Origin: an uncultured Alphaproteobacteria bacterium
GTDB taxonomy: Bacteria; Pseudomonadota; Alphaproteobacteria; Methylaequorales; Methylaequoraceae
Length of the DNA stretch: 38,394 bases
Reading direction: 5' to 3'
NCBI GenBank assembly: GCA_902563505.1
Contig: CACEXK010000012.1
Span: 1-38,394, forward strand
Shown: one piece after another, positions 1 through 9,286 of the stretch
Numbering within the stretch: position 1 is the stretch's first letter
Layout of the letters: every line of letters begins with the position of its first letter
The notes under the pieces: generated by a model
What the model saw: the letters and a program-made list of their open reading frames with translations, nothing else
What the model was told of the DNA's origin: nothing
Database searches by the model: none
Position numbers and translations under genes: made by a program

Positions 1-1
1 G

Positions 2-274
2 CTTATGTACACCTCAATTTCCATAACACAAATAAACCTCAAGAATTACGCTGAAGTAATACAGTGGTTTACAAATTATAAAAATTCCTTTCTTTTTTTT
101 ATTTTAATCGCAACGGTAATTTTACACTCAAACATAGGATTGTCTTCAATAATTGATGATTATATTCATAATCAGAAAAATAAAAAAATAATTTTAATTT
201 TGAAAAACATCTTTTTAATTACTATCTTTTCTATTATTGCCATTAGCCTTTTATCAATATTGAATATTTTATGA
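2..274 (+). CDS. sdhD: Succinate dehydrogenase membrane anchor subunit SdhD (5' truncated by window edge)
   Basis: Hydrophobic anchor subunit of respiratory complex II, which binds haem b and ubiquinone in the inner membrane. The frame is open to the left edge, so the first visible ATG (position 5) need not be the start; family members are about 110-130 residues and only about 90 are seen. Two membrane segments are visible, about residues 27-50 and 65-88 counted from that ATG. His41, the expected haem ligand, is followed by the D-D-Y motif at 51-53 that matches the quinone-site Asp-Tyr of SdhD. The stop TGA overlaps the sdhA start as ATGA, implying translational coupling. The identity rests on these motifs plus position; sequence conservation in this subunit is low. 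sdhC is presumably just outside the window. Confidence 0.88.
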   Translation, partial: LMYTSISITQINLKNYAEVIQWFTNYKNSFLFFILIATVILHSNIGLSSIIDDYIHNQKNKKIILILKNIFLITIFSIIAISLLSILNIL

Positions 275-2055
275 TTAAAGATTTAGTAAAACTTGAATTT
301 GATGTTGTCGTTGTTGGTGCAGGTGGTTCTGGACTAAGATCAGTAATGGGTTGTGCATCCTCAAACCTCAAAACAGCTTGTATTTCTAAAGTATTTCCAA
401 CACGGAGTCATACGGTTGCTGCCCAAGGTGGTATTAGCGCCGCTCTCGGCAATATGGGTGAGGATGACTGGACTTGGCACATGTATGATACAGTAAAAGG
501 TTCAGATTGGTTAGGTGATCAAGATGCTATCGCTTTCATGTGCAAAGAAGCACCTGAGGCAGTAATTGAACTTGAACATTACGGTGTTCCTTTCTCAAGA
601 ACAGAAAAAGGTAAAATTTATCAGAGGCCATTCGGAGGAATGACAACTCACTTTGGTGAAGGAATAGCTCAAAGAACATGTGCGGCAGCAGATAGGACAG
701 GACATGCAATGCTTCACACACTTTATCAACAATCCATATCTCATAGTGCTGAATTCTTCATCGAACATTTTGTAATCGATTTAATTATGAATAAGAAAAA
801 AGAATGTGTGGGAGTTTTGACCATAAACCTTCACGACGGTAAATATTATCTTTTTTCATCTAAAATGGTGATTCTTGCAACTGGTGGCTATGGACGGGCA
901 TACTTTTCATGTACTTCAGCACATACATGCACAGGAGATGGAGGAGGAATGGTTTTAAGAGCTGATTTACCTCTTCAAGACATGGAGTTTACCCAATTTC
1001 ATCCCACAGGAATATATGGTGTTGGAGTTTTAATTACTGAAGGAGCTAGGGGTGAAGGGGGATATTTAACAAATTCAAAAGGTGAGAGATTTATGGAGCG
1101 CTATGCCCCAAACGCAAAAGATCTAGCTAGTAGAGATGTAGTTTCAAGATCAATGACCAATGAAATTATGGAAGGAAGGGGATGTGGCCAAAAAAAAGAT
1201 CACATCCATTTGAATTTAAGTCATTTAGACCACAAGATACTTGAAGAAAAATTACCTGGTATAACAGAATCTGCAAAAATATTCGCTGGTGTTGATGTGA
1301 GAAAAGAACCAATACCAGTGCAACCAACTGTTCATTATAATATGGGTGGCATTCCGACAAACATAAATGGTGAAGTTTTAAAAACAAATACTAAAGGTGA
1401 AGAACAAATTGTTCCTGGACTTATGTCAGTAGGTGAAGCCGCATGTGTTTCTGTCCATGGGGCTAATAGACTTGGCTCAAACTCTTTACTTGACTTAGTA
1501 GTTTTTGGTAAATCAGCAGCAACGCAGTGCGCAAAAATAATCAAATCAAGTAAAAAAAACTATAAAATATTGAAAGAAGATTATGAAAAGATAATTTTGA
1601 GGTTCGAGAAAATAAAAAATTCCAATGGAAAAAATTCTATTTCTAAAATTAGAGCTGAAATGCAGCAAACAATGCAAAACTACTGCCCAGTTTATAGATC
1701 AGAAAAAAAAATGAGGGAAGGGAAAAAAATTATCCAATCTCTTTTAAAAAAATTTAATGATATAAAAATAAATGATAAAACAACCGTGTGGAACACAGAA
1801 ATAATCGAAGCACTTGAGTTACATAATCTTCTTCTGCAATCTCTCGCAAGTATAGAATGCGCCTTGAATAGAAAAGAAAGTAGAGGAGCACACTCTAGAG
1901 TAGACTTTAAATATAGAAATGACAAAAAATGGCTTAAACATAGCTTGGTTTGGGTAGATTCTAATGAAAAATCCAAAATTGGTTATAGGCGAGTAAATCT
2001 AGAAACCAAATCAAAAGAAATAAAAACTATTGAACCTAAAGCAAGAGTTTATTAA
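271..2055 (+). CDS. sdhA: Succinate dehydrogenase flavoprotein subunit SdhA
   Basis: Catalytic FAD subunit of complex II, oxidising succinate to fumarate on the cytoplasmic face of the inner membrane. The 594 residues match the family length. A Rossmann FAD motif GAGGSG lies at residues 16-21, and His47 in SHTVAAQGG is the covalent FAD attachment site. Substrate and catalytic residues are all present: His244 in FHPTG, the GARGEGG loop at 258-264, Arg288 in RDVVSRS (proton relay), His355 in VHYNMGG and Arg400 in [15 protein letters not shown]. The ATG overlaps the sdhD stop by 4 nt, and sdhB follows after 12 nt, so sdhDAB is one transcript. Nothing suggests a fumarate reductase. Confidence 0.98.
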   Translation: MIKDLVKLEFDVVVVGAGGSGLRSVMGCASSNLKTACISKVFPTRSHTVAAQGGISAALGNMGEDDWTWHMYDTVKGSDWLGDQDAIAFMCKEAPEAVIELEHYGVPFSRTEKGKIYQRPFGGMTTHFGEGIAQRTCAAADRTGHAMLHTLYQQSISHSAEFFIEHFVIDLIMNKKKECVGVLTINLHDGKYYLFSSKMVILATGGYGRAYFSCTSAHTCTGDGGGMVLRADLPLQDMEFTQFHPTGIYGVGVLITEGARGEGGYLTNSKGERFMERYAPNAKDLASRDVVSRSMTNEIMEGRGCGQKKDHIHLNLSHLDHKILEEKLPGITESAKIFAGVDVRKEPIPVQPTVHYNMGGIPTNINGEVLKTNTKGEEQIVPGLMSVGEAACVSVHGANRLGSNSLLDLVVFGKSAATQCAKIIKSSKKNYKILKEDYEKIILRFEKIKNSNGKNSISKIRAEMQQTMQNYCPVYRSEKKMREGKKIIQSLLKKFNDIKINDKTTVWNTEIIEALELHNLLLQSLASIECALNRKESRGAHSRVDFKYRNDKKWLKHSLVWVDSNEKSKIGYRRVNLETKSKEIKTIEPKARVY

Positions 2056-2067
2056 TTTTAAAATGTT

Positions 2068-2829
2068 ATGGTTGAATTATCGTTACCTCAGAACTCAAAA
2101 TTAACCAAAGGTAAGATCTTTGGTAAAAAAGGCAAGAATATGACTTGTCTTAAAGTTTACAGATGGAATAGAGAATCTGGATCCAATCCCAGAATCGATG
2201 AATATTTTATCAATAAAAAGAAATTTGGACCAATGATCTTAGATGCATTGATGTATATCAAAAGTTATATCGATCCAAGTTTAACCTTCAGAAGATCCTG
2301 CAGGGAGGGAATATGTGGTTCCTGCTCAATGAATATTAACGGTACAAACACTCTAGCATGCCTAAAACCTCTACCAGATTCTAAAGAAATTAATATTTAT
2401 CCACTTCCCCATATGAAAGTGTTAAAAGACCTTGTTCCAGACCTAACAGAATTTTTTGAACAATATAAGTCAATAAAACCTTGGATAAAAAATGGCAAAA
2501 AAAATAAAAAAGAAAATATCCAATCCCCGGAGGATAGAAAAAAACTTGATGGTTTATATGAGTGTGTTTTATGTGCTTGTTGCTCAACTTCTTGCCCAAG
2601 CTACTGGTGGAATAGTGAAAAGTTCTTAGGCCCAGCAATTTTGCTTCAAGCATATAGATTTATTGCTGATAGCAGAGATAAAAGTCAAAAAGAAAGATTA
2701 GAGTTTTTAAAAGACAAATTTAAACTTTATAGGTGCCACACGATTATGAATTGTACTAAAACCTGTCCCAAGAATCTAAACCCTGCTAAAGCTATTGCAA
2801 ATATAAAGAAATTACAGGTATCGTCTTAA
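2068..2829 (+). CDS. sdhB: Succinate dehydrogenase iron-sulfur subunit SdhB
   Basis: Electron-transfer subunit linking the SdhA flavin to quinone. It has 253 residues. The 2Fe-2S ligands are C78, C83, C86 and C98; the 4Fe-4S ligands are C166, C169, C172 and C233; the 3Fe-4S ligands are C176, C223 and C229. This is the standard three-cluster layout. The N-terminal stretch [11 protein letters not shown] is typical of alphaproteobacterial SdhB and supports the ATG at 2068 over the internal ATG 24 codons later. It closes the sdh set; zapE starts 3 nt after its stop. Confidence 0.97.
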   Translation: MVELSLPQNSKLTKGKIFGKKGKNMTCLKVYRWNRESGSNPRIDEYFINKKKFGPMILDALMYIKSYIDPSLTFRRSCREGICGSCSMNINGTNTLACLKPLPDSKEINIYPLPHMKVLKDLVPDLTEFFEQYKSIKPWIKNGKKNKKENIQSPEDRKKLDGLYECVLCACCSTSCPSYWWNSEKFLGPAILLQAYRFIADSRDKSQKERLEFLKDKFKLYRCHTIMNCTKTCPKNLNPAKAIANIKKLQVSS

Positions 2830-2832
2830 GTT

Positions 2833-3867
2833 TTGAAAAATCTTAGCTTTAAACTTTTAAATTATATTGAAGAACAAATCAATGTAATACCTAACTCTTG
2901 CCAAGTTAGTGCATCAAAAGAAATTGAGAAAGCTTTAAATCTTAAACTAAAAAAAAATATTTTTAAAATATTCAATAATAATTTGATTGGTATTTATCTT
3001 CATGGGTCTATTGGAGTAGGAAAATCAATACTGCTGAAAGCTCTTCATATTGTTTTTAAAAAATCAGAAATTTTCCATTTTAGTGATTTGGCATTTTACT
3101 TACAAAGTTCAAAAAAAAACAACATTAAGAAACTTTTAAAAGAAATAAATTTGATAATAATTGATGAATTTTATATCAATAATCTTACAAATATAATTTT
3201 ATTTAAAAATTTTTTAGAAGAATCTTTAAATCAAAAAAAAATAATCATTATGAGTGGAAACAAAAAAATTGATGAAATATATCATGATCCAATCAATGCT
3301 ATGATATGCAACGAAATTAAAGATTTTATTAATAAAAAGTTTATAAAAATAGAAATGAAGTCAAAAATTGATTATAGATCCAAAGGCAATTTTAATCACA
3401 ATTTCTTCTATATTCAAAAAGAAAATTCAAACAAACAATTAAACTTATTAAGAAAGAAGTATTCCATTACCTCTATCCCAAGAGAAATTGAATTTAAAAG
3501 AGCTGGCAATAATTTTTTTTTACGAAATTATTATGGAAATCTAATAGATATTTCTTTCAATGATTTTTTTAAAAAAAAATTAGTTTTTCAAGACTATGTT
3601 TTAATTCTAAAAAAAATAAAGTTTCTTATTATTAGAAATATTCCTCAAATGAATGAAAGCTCAAAGGATTTATTATATAGATTTATTTCTTTTATTGATG
3701 CAATTTATGACAATAAAAATATACTTTCAATTTCAACAAAGGTAGAATTAGAAAAACTTTATTTAGGAAAGAGTAATTCATTTGAGTTCAAAAGAACAAT
3801 TTCAAGGCTTAAAGAAATGGGTTCTAGTAATTATATAAATGTTAACTTAAAAAAAATTTTTAAATAA
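2833..3867 (+). CDS. zapE: ZapE/AFG1-family ATPase (divergent)
   Basis: Cell-division-associated AFG1-like ATPase; in E. coli ZapE acts on the Z-ring, and mitochondrial AFG1 supports respiratory complex quality control. Visible here are Walker A GSIGVGKS (58-65), Walker B LIIIDEF (107-113), a sensor-1 Asn in MSGN (143), the family DYR motif (180-182) and the C-terminal FKRTISRLKEMGS block. It is 344 residues, somewhat short, and very lysine- and asparagine-rich. The region between Walker A and B is compact, and the arginine normally seen in the LNRxxFxPFI motif after sensor 1 is not evident (residues 154-166 read PINAMICNEIKDF). The start is TTG; there is no nearby ATG. The sdh-zapE-(nad)-mdh position agrees with alphaproteobacterial synteny. 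Confidence 0.85.
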   Translation: MKNLSFKLLNYIEEQINVIPNSCQVSASKEIEKALNLKLKKNIFKIFNNNLIGIYLHGSIGVGKSILLKALHIVFKKSEIFHFSDLAFYLQSSKKNNIKKLLKEINLIIIDEFYINNLTNIILFKNFLEESLNQKKIIIMSGNKKIDEIYHDPINAMICNEIKDFINKKFIKIEMKSKIDYRSKGNFNHNFFYIQKENSNKQLNLLRKKYSITSIPREIEFKRAGNNFFLRNYYGNLIDISFNDFFKKKLVFQDYVLILKKIKFLIIRNIPQMNESSKDLLYRFISFIDAIYDNKNILSISTKVELEKLYLGKSNSFEFKRTISRLKEMGSSNYINVNLKKIFK

Positions 3868-4812
3868 ATGGAATATCTAAAAAATCAACACTCAAGTATT
3901 GAAGAAGAAATACTTTTTTTAAAGAAAAAAAGAAATGCCGTAATACTCTCACATTTCTATCAAGACGAAGAAATTCAAGATATTGCAGATTTCATAGGTG
4001 ATTCATTAGATCTATCTAAAAAAGCTCAAGCAACAAATGCTGATGTAATTGTTTTTTGTGGAGTAAAATTTATGGCAGAAGTGGCAAAGATCTTAAGTCC
4101 AAACAAAACTGTAATATTGCCTGATATCAGAGCGGGATGTTCACTAGAAGAATCTTGTAAAGCTGATGATTTTATCGATTTTAAAAAACATCATCCTGAT
4201 CATATAGTCTTATCATATATCAACTGTTCTGCTGAAATAAAAGCCCTTTCTGATATTATAGTTACCTCATCAAATGCTGCAAAAATAATTGAAAGTCTTC
4301 CCAAAAAACAAAAAATTATTTTTGCTCCTGATAAACATCTAGGAAGTTATCTTAATAAAATCACAAAAAGAGAAATGCTTTTATGGAATGGGACTTGTAT
4401 TGTTCATGAAACTTTTTCTGAAAAAGAATTAATAAAATTAAAAATAAGAAACGAAGGAGCAGAGGTTATAGCTCATCCTGAATGTCCAGAGAATATCCTC
4501 AACCGTTCAGATTTTATTGGTTCTACTTCAGCTCTTTTGAAGTATATTTCTAGCAGCAAAAATAAAAAATTTATAGTGGCAACTGAACCTCATATAATTC
4601 ATCAAATGAAAAAAAATGAGCCCACGAAAACTTTTATGGTTGCACCAGGTAATGATGGCTCATGTTCATGCTCAAATTGCCCATATATGGAATTAAATAC
4701 CCTTGAGAAACTTCGTGATTGCCTTGCAAGTCTATCTCCGCAAATAAATATTGATAGAGAATTAATACTTAAGGCAAAGAAACCTTTAAATGAAATGTTA
4801 AAATTAAGTTGA
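3868..4812 (+). CDS. nadA: Quinolinate synthase NadA
   Basis: Condenses iminoaspartate with dihydroxyacetone phosphate to quinolinate, the second step of de novo NAD synthesis, using a 4Fe-4S cluster. The 314 residues carry SHFYQDEEIQDIADFIGDS near the N-terminus, LPDIRAGCSLEESC with ligand C91, WNGTCIVHE with ligand C177, and GSCSCSNCPYM with the third ligand C271. This is the E. coli-like three-cysteine set. The ATG directly abuts the zapE stop, so translation is probably coupled. It is followed by nadC. No nadB (aspartate oxidase) or nadX is present beside it; the iminoaspartate source must be elsewhere. The pair interrupts the usual zapE-mdh order. Confidence 0.97.
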   Translation: MEYLKNQHSSIEEEILFLKKKRNAVILSHFYQDEEIQDIADFIGDSLDLSKKAQATNADVIVFCGVKFMAEVAKILSPNKTVILPDIRAGCSLEESCKADDFIDFKKHHPDHIVLSYINCSAEIKALSDIIVTSSNAAKIIESLPKKQKIIFAPDKHLGSYLNKITKREMLLWNGTCIVHETFSEKELIKLKIRNEGAEVIAHPECPENILNRSDFIGSTSALLKYISSSKNKKFIVATEPHIIHQMKKNEPTKTFMVAPGNDGSCSCSNCPYMELNTLEKLRDCLASLSPQINIDRELILKAKKPLNEMLKLS

Positions 4813-4821
4813 AGAATACTT

Positions 4822-5679
4822 GTGGATGTTAATGAAATTTCTCATATTGCTTTAAAAAAACTAATCTCGGAGTATCTTGAAGACCTCGGTGGTAGAAGCC
4901 TTGCGATGGATATTACCTCTAAAAATTTAATTAAAAAAAATATAAATGTTAATGCTGTTATTTCTAATAGAGAAGAAATTGTTTTATGTGGTGAATTTTT
5001 TATAAAATCTTTTCTTAAAAAAAGGTTTCCAAAATTAAAATACAAATCAAATTTTGTTGATGGAAATACAATAAAGAAAAAATCCGTAATAATTGAAATC
5101 TTTGGTGACCTAAAATCAATATTAGCGATTGAAAGAACAATCCTTAACTTTATCCAACATTTGTCAAGTATATCAACCTATACTAATAAGTTTGTAAAAA
5201 TTCTTAAAGGATCAAAAACCAAACTTCTAGATACAAGAAAAACTACAATAGGACTTAGAAAAATTCAAAAATATGCGACATATATTGGTGGTGCAAAAAA
5301 TCACAGAATGGGATTGTATGATAAAATTTTAATCAAAGACAATCATATAAAATCAATTGGAGGTATTTCAGAAGCTTTATCTTTATTAGAAAAAAAAAAA
5401 ATTAAAAATTTTATGATTGAGTGTGACACATTTTCTCAAGTAAAAAAGTGTATTAAAAGTAAAGTAAATTATATTTTATTAGACAATATGAAGCCAGAGG
5501 AGATAATTAAATCTATTAAATTAAAAAGTGAATTAAAGAATAAAGTCGATTTTGAAATCACTGGTGGTATCAACCTTAAAAATTTTAGAAAATACTGCAA
5601 TCTCGGTGCTGATTATATTTCTGTTAGCAAAATAACCAATTGTCCTAAATCTGTAGATATTGGTCTAGACATAATATAG
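4822..5679 (+). CDS. nadC: Nicotinate-nucleotide pyrophosphorylase (quinolinate phosphoribosyltransferase) NadC
   Basis: Converts quinolinate and PRPP to nicotinate mononucleotide, following NadA. The 285 residues show ERTILNF (104-110), DTRKTTIGLR (137-146), GGAKNHRMGLYDKILIKDNH (156-175; His161, Arg162 and Lys172 are active-site residues), IECDTF, LLDNM and the C-terminal TGGIN phosphate-binding loop. One deviation is Ile143, where the motif almost always has proline (TRKTxPG). The start is GTG at 4822, with no strong Shine-Dalgarno, 9 nt after nadA. A run of 12 A lies at 5390-5401 inside the gene. Confidence 0.96.
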   Translation: MDVNEISHIALKKLISEYLEDLGGRSLAMDITSKNLIKKNINVNAVISNREEIVLCGEFFIKSFLKKRFPKLKYKSNFVDGNTIKKKSVIIEIFGDLKSILAIERTILNFIQHLSSISTYTNKFVKILKGSKTKLLDTRKTTIGLRKIQKYATYIGGAKNHRMGLYDKILIKDNHIKSIGGISEALSLLEKKKIKNFMIECDTFSQVKKCIKSKVNYILLDNMKPEEIIKSIKLKSELKNKVDFEITGGINLKNFRKYCNLGADYISVSKITNCPKSVDIGLDII

Positions 5680-5690
5680 TATAAATTATC

Positions 5691-5695
5691 AAGGA
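5691..5695 (+). promoter_or_regulatory. Ribosome binding site AAGGA for mdh
   Basis: AAGGA lies 7 nt before the TTG at 5703. This supports the rare start codon, since no in-frame ATG precedes the Rossmann fold. Confidence 0.75.
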
Positions 5696-5702
5696 ATAAA
5701 TT

Positions 5703-6659
5703 TTGAAAAAAATAAGTTTAATAGGTGCTGGTAACATTGGTACAATTTTAGCTTTCAGCATTTCAAGAAGGAAATTAGGTGATATTTTATTGGTTGATGT
5801 CGTAGATGGATTAGCTGAGGGAAAATGTTTAGATCTATCACAAAGTCTATCAATTGAGAATCTTAACTCTGAAATTACTGGTACAACTGACTTATCTCAA
5901 ATTAAAAATAGTGATGCTATTATAATCACTGCAGGCATTGCCAGAAAACCAGGAATGAGCAGAGATGATTTAATTGAAACTAACTTTTCAATTATGGCTG
6001 AAATTGGTACAGCTATTAAGAAATATTCACCTGAGTCATTTGTTATCTGTATTACCAACCCATTAGATGCCATGGTTTGGTCATTATTAAAAACCTCTGG
6101 ATTAAAAAAAAATATGGTTGTGGGAATGGCAGGAATACTTGACACAGCAAGGTTCAAACTTTTTCTTTCGCATGAGATAGGTGTATCAATGGATTGTATT
6201 CAAACAATGGTTTTGGGGGGGCATGGAGATTCAATGGTACCACTTTTAGAGCATACTTCAATTTCAGGCACTCCGTTAAAAGATTTTTTAAAAATTAAAA
6301 AAATTAAAAACAAGCAAATACAGAAGATCATTGAAAGAACCAGAAATGGTGGAGGAGAAATCGTTTCGCTAATGAAAAATAGTTCTGCTTTTTTTGCTCC
6401 AGCTTCTAGTGCAATAGAAATGTTAGAGGCATTTCTATTCAATCAAAAAAAATTGCTCCCCTGTTCAACCTATCTTGATGGACAATATAATTGCAAAAAT
6501 GTTTGTGTTGGTGTTCCAGTTATTTTAGGTGAGAAGGGGGTAGAAAAAGTTATTGAGTTAAATCTTAATGATCAAGAATTTCAAGATTTTAATAAGTCCG
6601 TAAATTCCGTTGAAGAATTAATAAAAAAATGTAATAAATTACTGGCTAAATTAAACTAA
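5703..6659 (+). CDS. mdh: Malate dehydrogenase (LDH-like type)
   Basis: Oxidises malate to oxaloacetate with NAD in the TCA cycle. The 318 residues begin with the Rossmann motif GAGNIG (8-13), with acidic Asp32 at the end of beta-2, indicating NAD preference. Substrate arginines are R81 and R87 in ARKPGMSRDDL and R151 in LDTARF; the catalytic pair is Asp148 and His175 (GGHGD). The R-K-P-G-M loop is that of malate rather than lactate dehydrogenase. It starts with TTG preceded by a good Shine-Dalgarno, 23 nt after nadC, and heads the mdh-sucC-sucD block. Confidence 0.97.
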   Translation: MKKISLIGAGNIGTILAFSISRRKLGDILLVDVVDGLAEGKCLDLSQSLSIENLNSEITGTTDLSQIKNSDAIIITAGIARKPGMSRDDLIETNFSIMAEIGTAIKKYSPESFVICITNPLDAMVWSLLKTSGLKKNMVVGMAGILDTARFKLFLSHEIGVSMDCIQTMVLGGHGDSMVPLLEHTSISGTPLKDFLKIKKIKNKQIQKIIERTRNGGGEIVSLMKNSSAFFAPASSAIEMLEAFLFNQKKLLPCSTYLDGQYNCKNVCVGVPVILGEKGVEKVIELNLNDQEFQDFNKSVNSVEELIKKCNKLLAKLN

Positions 6660-6689
6660 GACATTAGTATTATCTTTATTTAATTTGGT

Positions 6690-6694
6690 AAGGA
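6690..6694 (+). promoter_or_regulatory. Ribosome binding site AAGGA for sucC
   Basis: AAGGA sits 8 nt before the ATG at 6703. It selects that ATG over the TTG at 6685, which would place the site inside the coding region. Confidence 0.8.
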
Positions 6695-6702
6695 TAATTA
6701 TA

Positions 6703-7872
6703 ATGGATATTCACGAATATCAAGCCAAACAGTTGTTGTCTAAATATGGTGTTAGTATACCTCCTGGAGAAGTTGTATATCAAACTCATGAAGCAGAAAA
6801 TATTGTTTCCTGGTTAAACGAAGAGAAAATAATTGTAAAAGCTCAGGTTCATGCTGGTGGAAGAGGAAAAGCAGGTGGCGTAAAAGTTTGTAATAATCAC
6901 CAAGAAGTCATAAAAACAGTTGATAAAATGATTGGTATGAGAATTATTACTCCACAAACGAGCGAAGAGGGAAAAATAGTCACCAGAGTTTATCTAGAAA
7001 AAGCATATGAAATTAAAAAAGAATTTTACTTTTGTATAACAGTCGACAGAGAAACCGGAGGTAATACTATAATATCATCTAAAAAAGGTGGAGTTGACAT
7101 CGAAGAGGTTGCAGAAAAATATCCCGATGAAATTTTTAAAATGAAGATTTCTCCAGGATCTGATCTTCTTACTCATCACGCAAGAACTATTGTTTATAAT
7201 CTTGGCTTGAGTGGAAACGCTGCAAAAAAAGCACAAAAAAATATTCTTGGTATATACAAAGCTTTTACCTCTTTAGATGCGGCAATGATTGAAGTTAATC
7301 CATTAGCTGTTGTAAATGATGATGATATTCTTGTTCTAGATTGTAAATCATCATTCGATGATAATGCTCTATATCGTCAAAGGCAAGTTGCTGAAATGAA
7401 AGATGAAAATGAATATGATCCACTAGAACTTGAGGCCGCTCGACACGACTTAAACTATGTGAAGTTAGACGGAAATATTGGATTAATGGTCAATGGTGCA
7501 GGACTATCTATGGCCACCATGGACATAATTAAACACTATGGAGGAGAAGCTGCTAATTTTATGGATGTTGCTGGAGCGGCAACGCCGGAGAGAGTTGCAG
7601 CAGCTTTCAAACTCATCTACCGAGATTCAGATGTCAAAGGAATTTTAATTAATATTTTTGGTGGAATGATGAGATGTAATGATATTGCTGAAGGTCTAGT
7701 TAATGCCTCAAAAGAAGTAGGTTTAGATAAACCTCTTGTAGTAAGATTAGAGGGTACAAATGTGGAAATGGGTATGGAGATTCTTAAAAACTCTGGTTTC
7801 CCAATTAAACCAGTTGATACGATGGAACAGGCAGCAAAAGATGTTGTTACACTGGTTAAGGAAAAAAAATAA
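6703..7872 (+). CDS. sucC: Succinyl-CoA ligase (ADP-forming) subunit beta
   Basis: ATP-grasp subunit of succinyl-CoA synthetase, interconverting succinyl-CoA and succinate with substrate-level phosphorylation. It is 389 residues from the ATG at 6703, matching the E. coli length. The start [12 protein letters not shown] is the family N-terminus, AGGRGKAGG (51-59) is the nucleotide-binding loop, and [15 protein letters not shown] and [15 protein letters not shown] mark the C-terminal flavodoxin-like domain. The stop TAA shares its last A with the sucD ATG (TAATG), a classic translational coupling. Confidence 0.98.
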   Translation: MDIHEYQAKQLLSKYGVSIPPGEVVYQTHEAENIVSWLNEEKIIVKAQVHAGGRGKAGGVKVCNNHQEVIKTVDKMIGMRIITPQTSEEGKIVTRVYLEKAYEIKKEFYFCITVDRETGGNTIISSKKGGVDIEEVAEKYPDEIFKMKISPGSDLLTHHARTIVYNLGLSGNAAKKAQKNILGIYKAFTSLDAAMIEVNPLAVVNDDDILVLDCKSSFDDNALYRQRQVAEMKDENEYDPLELEAARHDLNYVKLDGNIGLMVNGAGLSMATMDIIKHYGGEAANFMDVAGAATPERVAAAFKLIYRDSDVKGILINIFGGMMRCNDIAEGLVNASKEVGLDKPLVVRLEGTNVEMGMEILKNSGFPIKPVDTMEQAAKDVVTLVKEKK

Positions 7873-8747
7873 TGGCTGTTTTATTAACTAAAGAGTCAAA
7901 AATTATCTGTCAGGGATTCACTGGAGCGCAAGGTACTTTCCACTCCCAGAGAGCTATAGAATATAATACTAATATCGTTGGAGGTGTAACACCTGAAAAG
8001 GGGGGCACTAAACATTTAGATATCCCCGTTTTTAACACGGTAGCCGAAGCAAAAAAAAAAACAAACTGTAATGCCAGTGGTGTTTTTGTCCCTCCACCTT
8101 TTGCTGCAGATGCAATTTTAGAAGGAGTTGAAGCAGAATTGGATTTAATTGTTTGTATCACAGATGGTATTCCAACAAGTGATATGCAGAGAGTAAAAAG
8201 AGAGATGAGAGGTTCAAAAACAAGATTAGTTGGACCAAATTGTCCAGGAGTTCTTACACCTGGAATTGGTAAAATTGGTATTATTCCTGGTCACATATGC
8301 AAACCAGGAAGAATAGGTGTAGTTTCAAGATCTGGTACATTATCATATGAATCTGCAGTTCAAACTTCAAAACTTGGTCAGTCAACCATCATAGGAATTG
8401 GTGGAGATCCAGTAAATGGAACCAATTTCGTTGAAGCATTAGAGCTTTTTTTAAACGATCCAGATACAGATGGTATTGTTCTAATAGGTGAAATTGGTGG
8501 AACAGCAGAAATTGAAGGAGCAGAGTTCATTCGTTCATGGAAAGGAAATTCAAAGAAACCCGTTGCTGCCTTTGTTGCAGGTGCAGCGGCGCCAAAAGGA
8601 AGAAAACTTGGTCACGCAGGAGCGATTGTTAACAGCGGCGACGAAACCGCAGATGCAAAAAAAGATGCACTTCGATCTGCTGGTGTTGAAGTTTCAGATA
8701 CTATTACTAGAATCGGTGAAGCTATGATGAAAGCAATGGGAGTGTAG
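7872..8747 (+). CDS. sucD: Succinyl-CoA ligase subunit alpha
   Basis: CoA-binding and phosphohistidine subunit of succinyl-CoA synthetase. The 291 residues include the N-terminal CoA-binding fold ([19 protein letters not shown]), GPNCPGVL, and the active-site His248 in KLGHAGAIV. It overlaps sucC by 1 nt. In related genomes sucA and sucB (2-oxoglutarate dehydrogenase) normally follow. Here a small ACT-domain gene starts at the very next base after the stop. Confidence 0.98.
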   Translation: MAVLLTKESKIICQGFTGAQGTFHSQRAIEYNTNIVGGVTPEKGGTKHLDIPVFNTVAEAKKKTNCNASGVFVPPPFAADAILEGVEAELDLIVCITDGIPTSDMQRVKREMRGSKTRLVGPNCPGVLTPGIGKIGIIPGHICKPGRIGVVSRSGTLSYESAVQTSKLGQSTIIGIGGDPVNGTNFVEALELFLNDPDTDGIVLIGEIGGTAEIEGAEFIRSWKGNSKKPVAAFVAGAAAPKGRKLGHAGAIVNSGDETADAKKDALRSAGVEVSDTITRIGEAMMKAMGV

Positions 8748-9272
8748 ATGGTTAAAGATGTTCTAATATCTTATCTTGGAGAAAACAAACCAAACTTAAT
8801 TTCAGAAATTACATCACTTCTCACTGATTTAGGTGGAGAGTTTTCTGGTGTAACATTCGCTACATTGGGAAGGGTCTGCGAATTAACTATGGTTTATAAA
8901 ACCTCACAAAAAACTGAAGTGAATGAACTAATTGAAAAATTAGATAATATTAAATCCTCAAAGGATGGAAACTTTCAGGTCAAGCAACTACCAACTCAGA
9001 ATGATAGTGGGCCAACCTCAAAAATAACTCATAGAATAGTTCTATCTGGTGATGATCAAAAGGGGTTGCTAAATAAAATCATAAAGACCCTAGATGACAA
9101 TAACGCTTTGATTGTAAGGATGAATACTGAAAAAATTACTTTTCCATCCAACACACAATACATATCAAGATTCGCAATTTCTATAAGAGATGAAAATGCT
9201 CCAGAATGTTTGGCACAAATGGTTAAAGTTGCTGGTGAAATGAAATTAACTTTTAGGTATGAAACATCTTAA
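8748..9272 (+). CDS. Double ACT-domain protein, GcvR-like
   Basis: A 174-residue protein built from two ACT domains, about residues 4-75 (LISYLGENKPNLISEITSLL) and 90-170 (HRIVLSGDDQKGLLNKIIKTL). This is the architecture of GcvR, which in enterobacteria senses glycine and restrains GcvA-driven expression of the glycine cleavage genes. There is no DNA-binding domain, so any regulatory role would be through a partner or direct enzyme contact. The ATG follows the sucD stop without a gap, and GGGAGTG in the end of sucD could serve as its ribosome binding site. Ligand and target cannot be read from the sequence; the GcvR name is by architecture only. Confidence 0.8.
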   Translation: MVKDVLISYLGENKPNLISEITSLLTDLGGEFSGVTFATLGRVCELTMVYKTSQKTEVNELIEKLDNIKSSKDGNFQVKQLPTQNDSGPTSKITHRIVLSGDDQKGLLNKIIKTLDDNNALIVRMNTEKITFPSNTQYISRFAISIRDENAPECLAQMVKVAGEMKLTFRYETS

Positions 9273-9286
9273 ATTTTTTTAAGATG
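9265..9286. terminator. Bidirectional hairpin between gcvR-like gene and xerC
   Basis: A perfect 9-bp stem (9265-9273 with 9278-9286; CATCTTAAA / TTTAAGATG) with a TTTT loop. It contains both stop codons of the converging genes (9270-9272 on + and 9279-9281 on -). The stem is AT-rich with no long U tract outside it, so it may be a weak bidirectional terminator. Confidence 0.5.
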
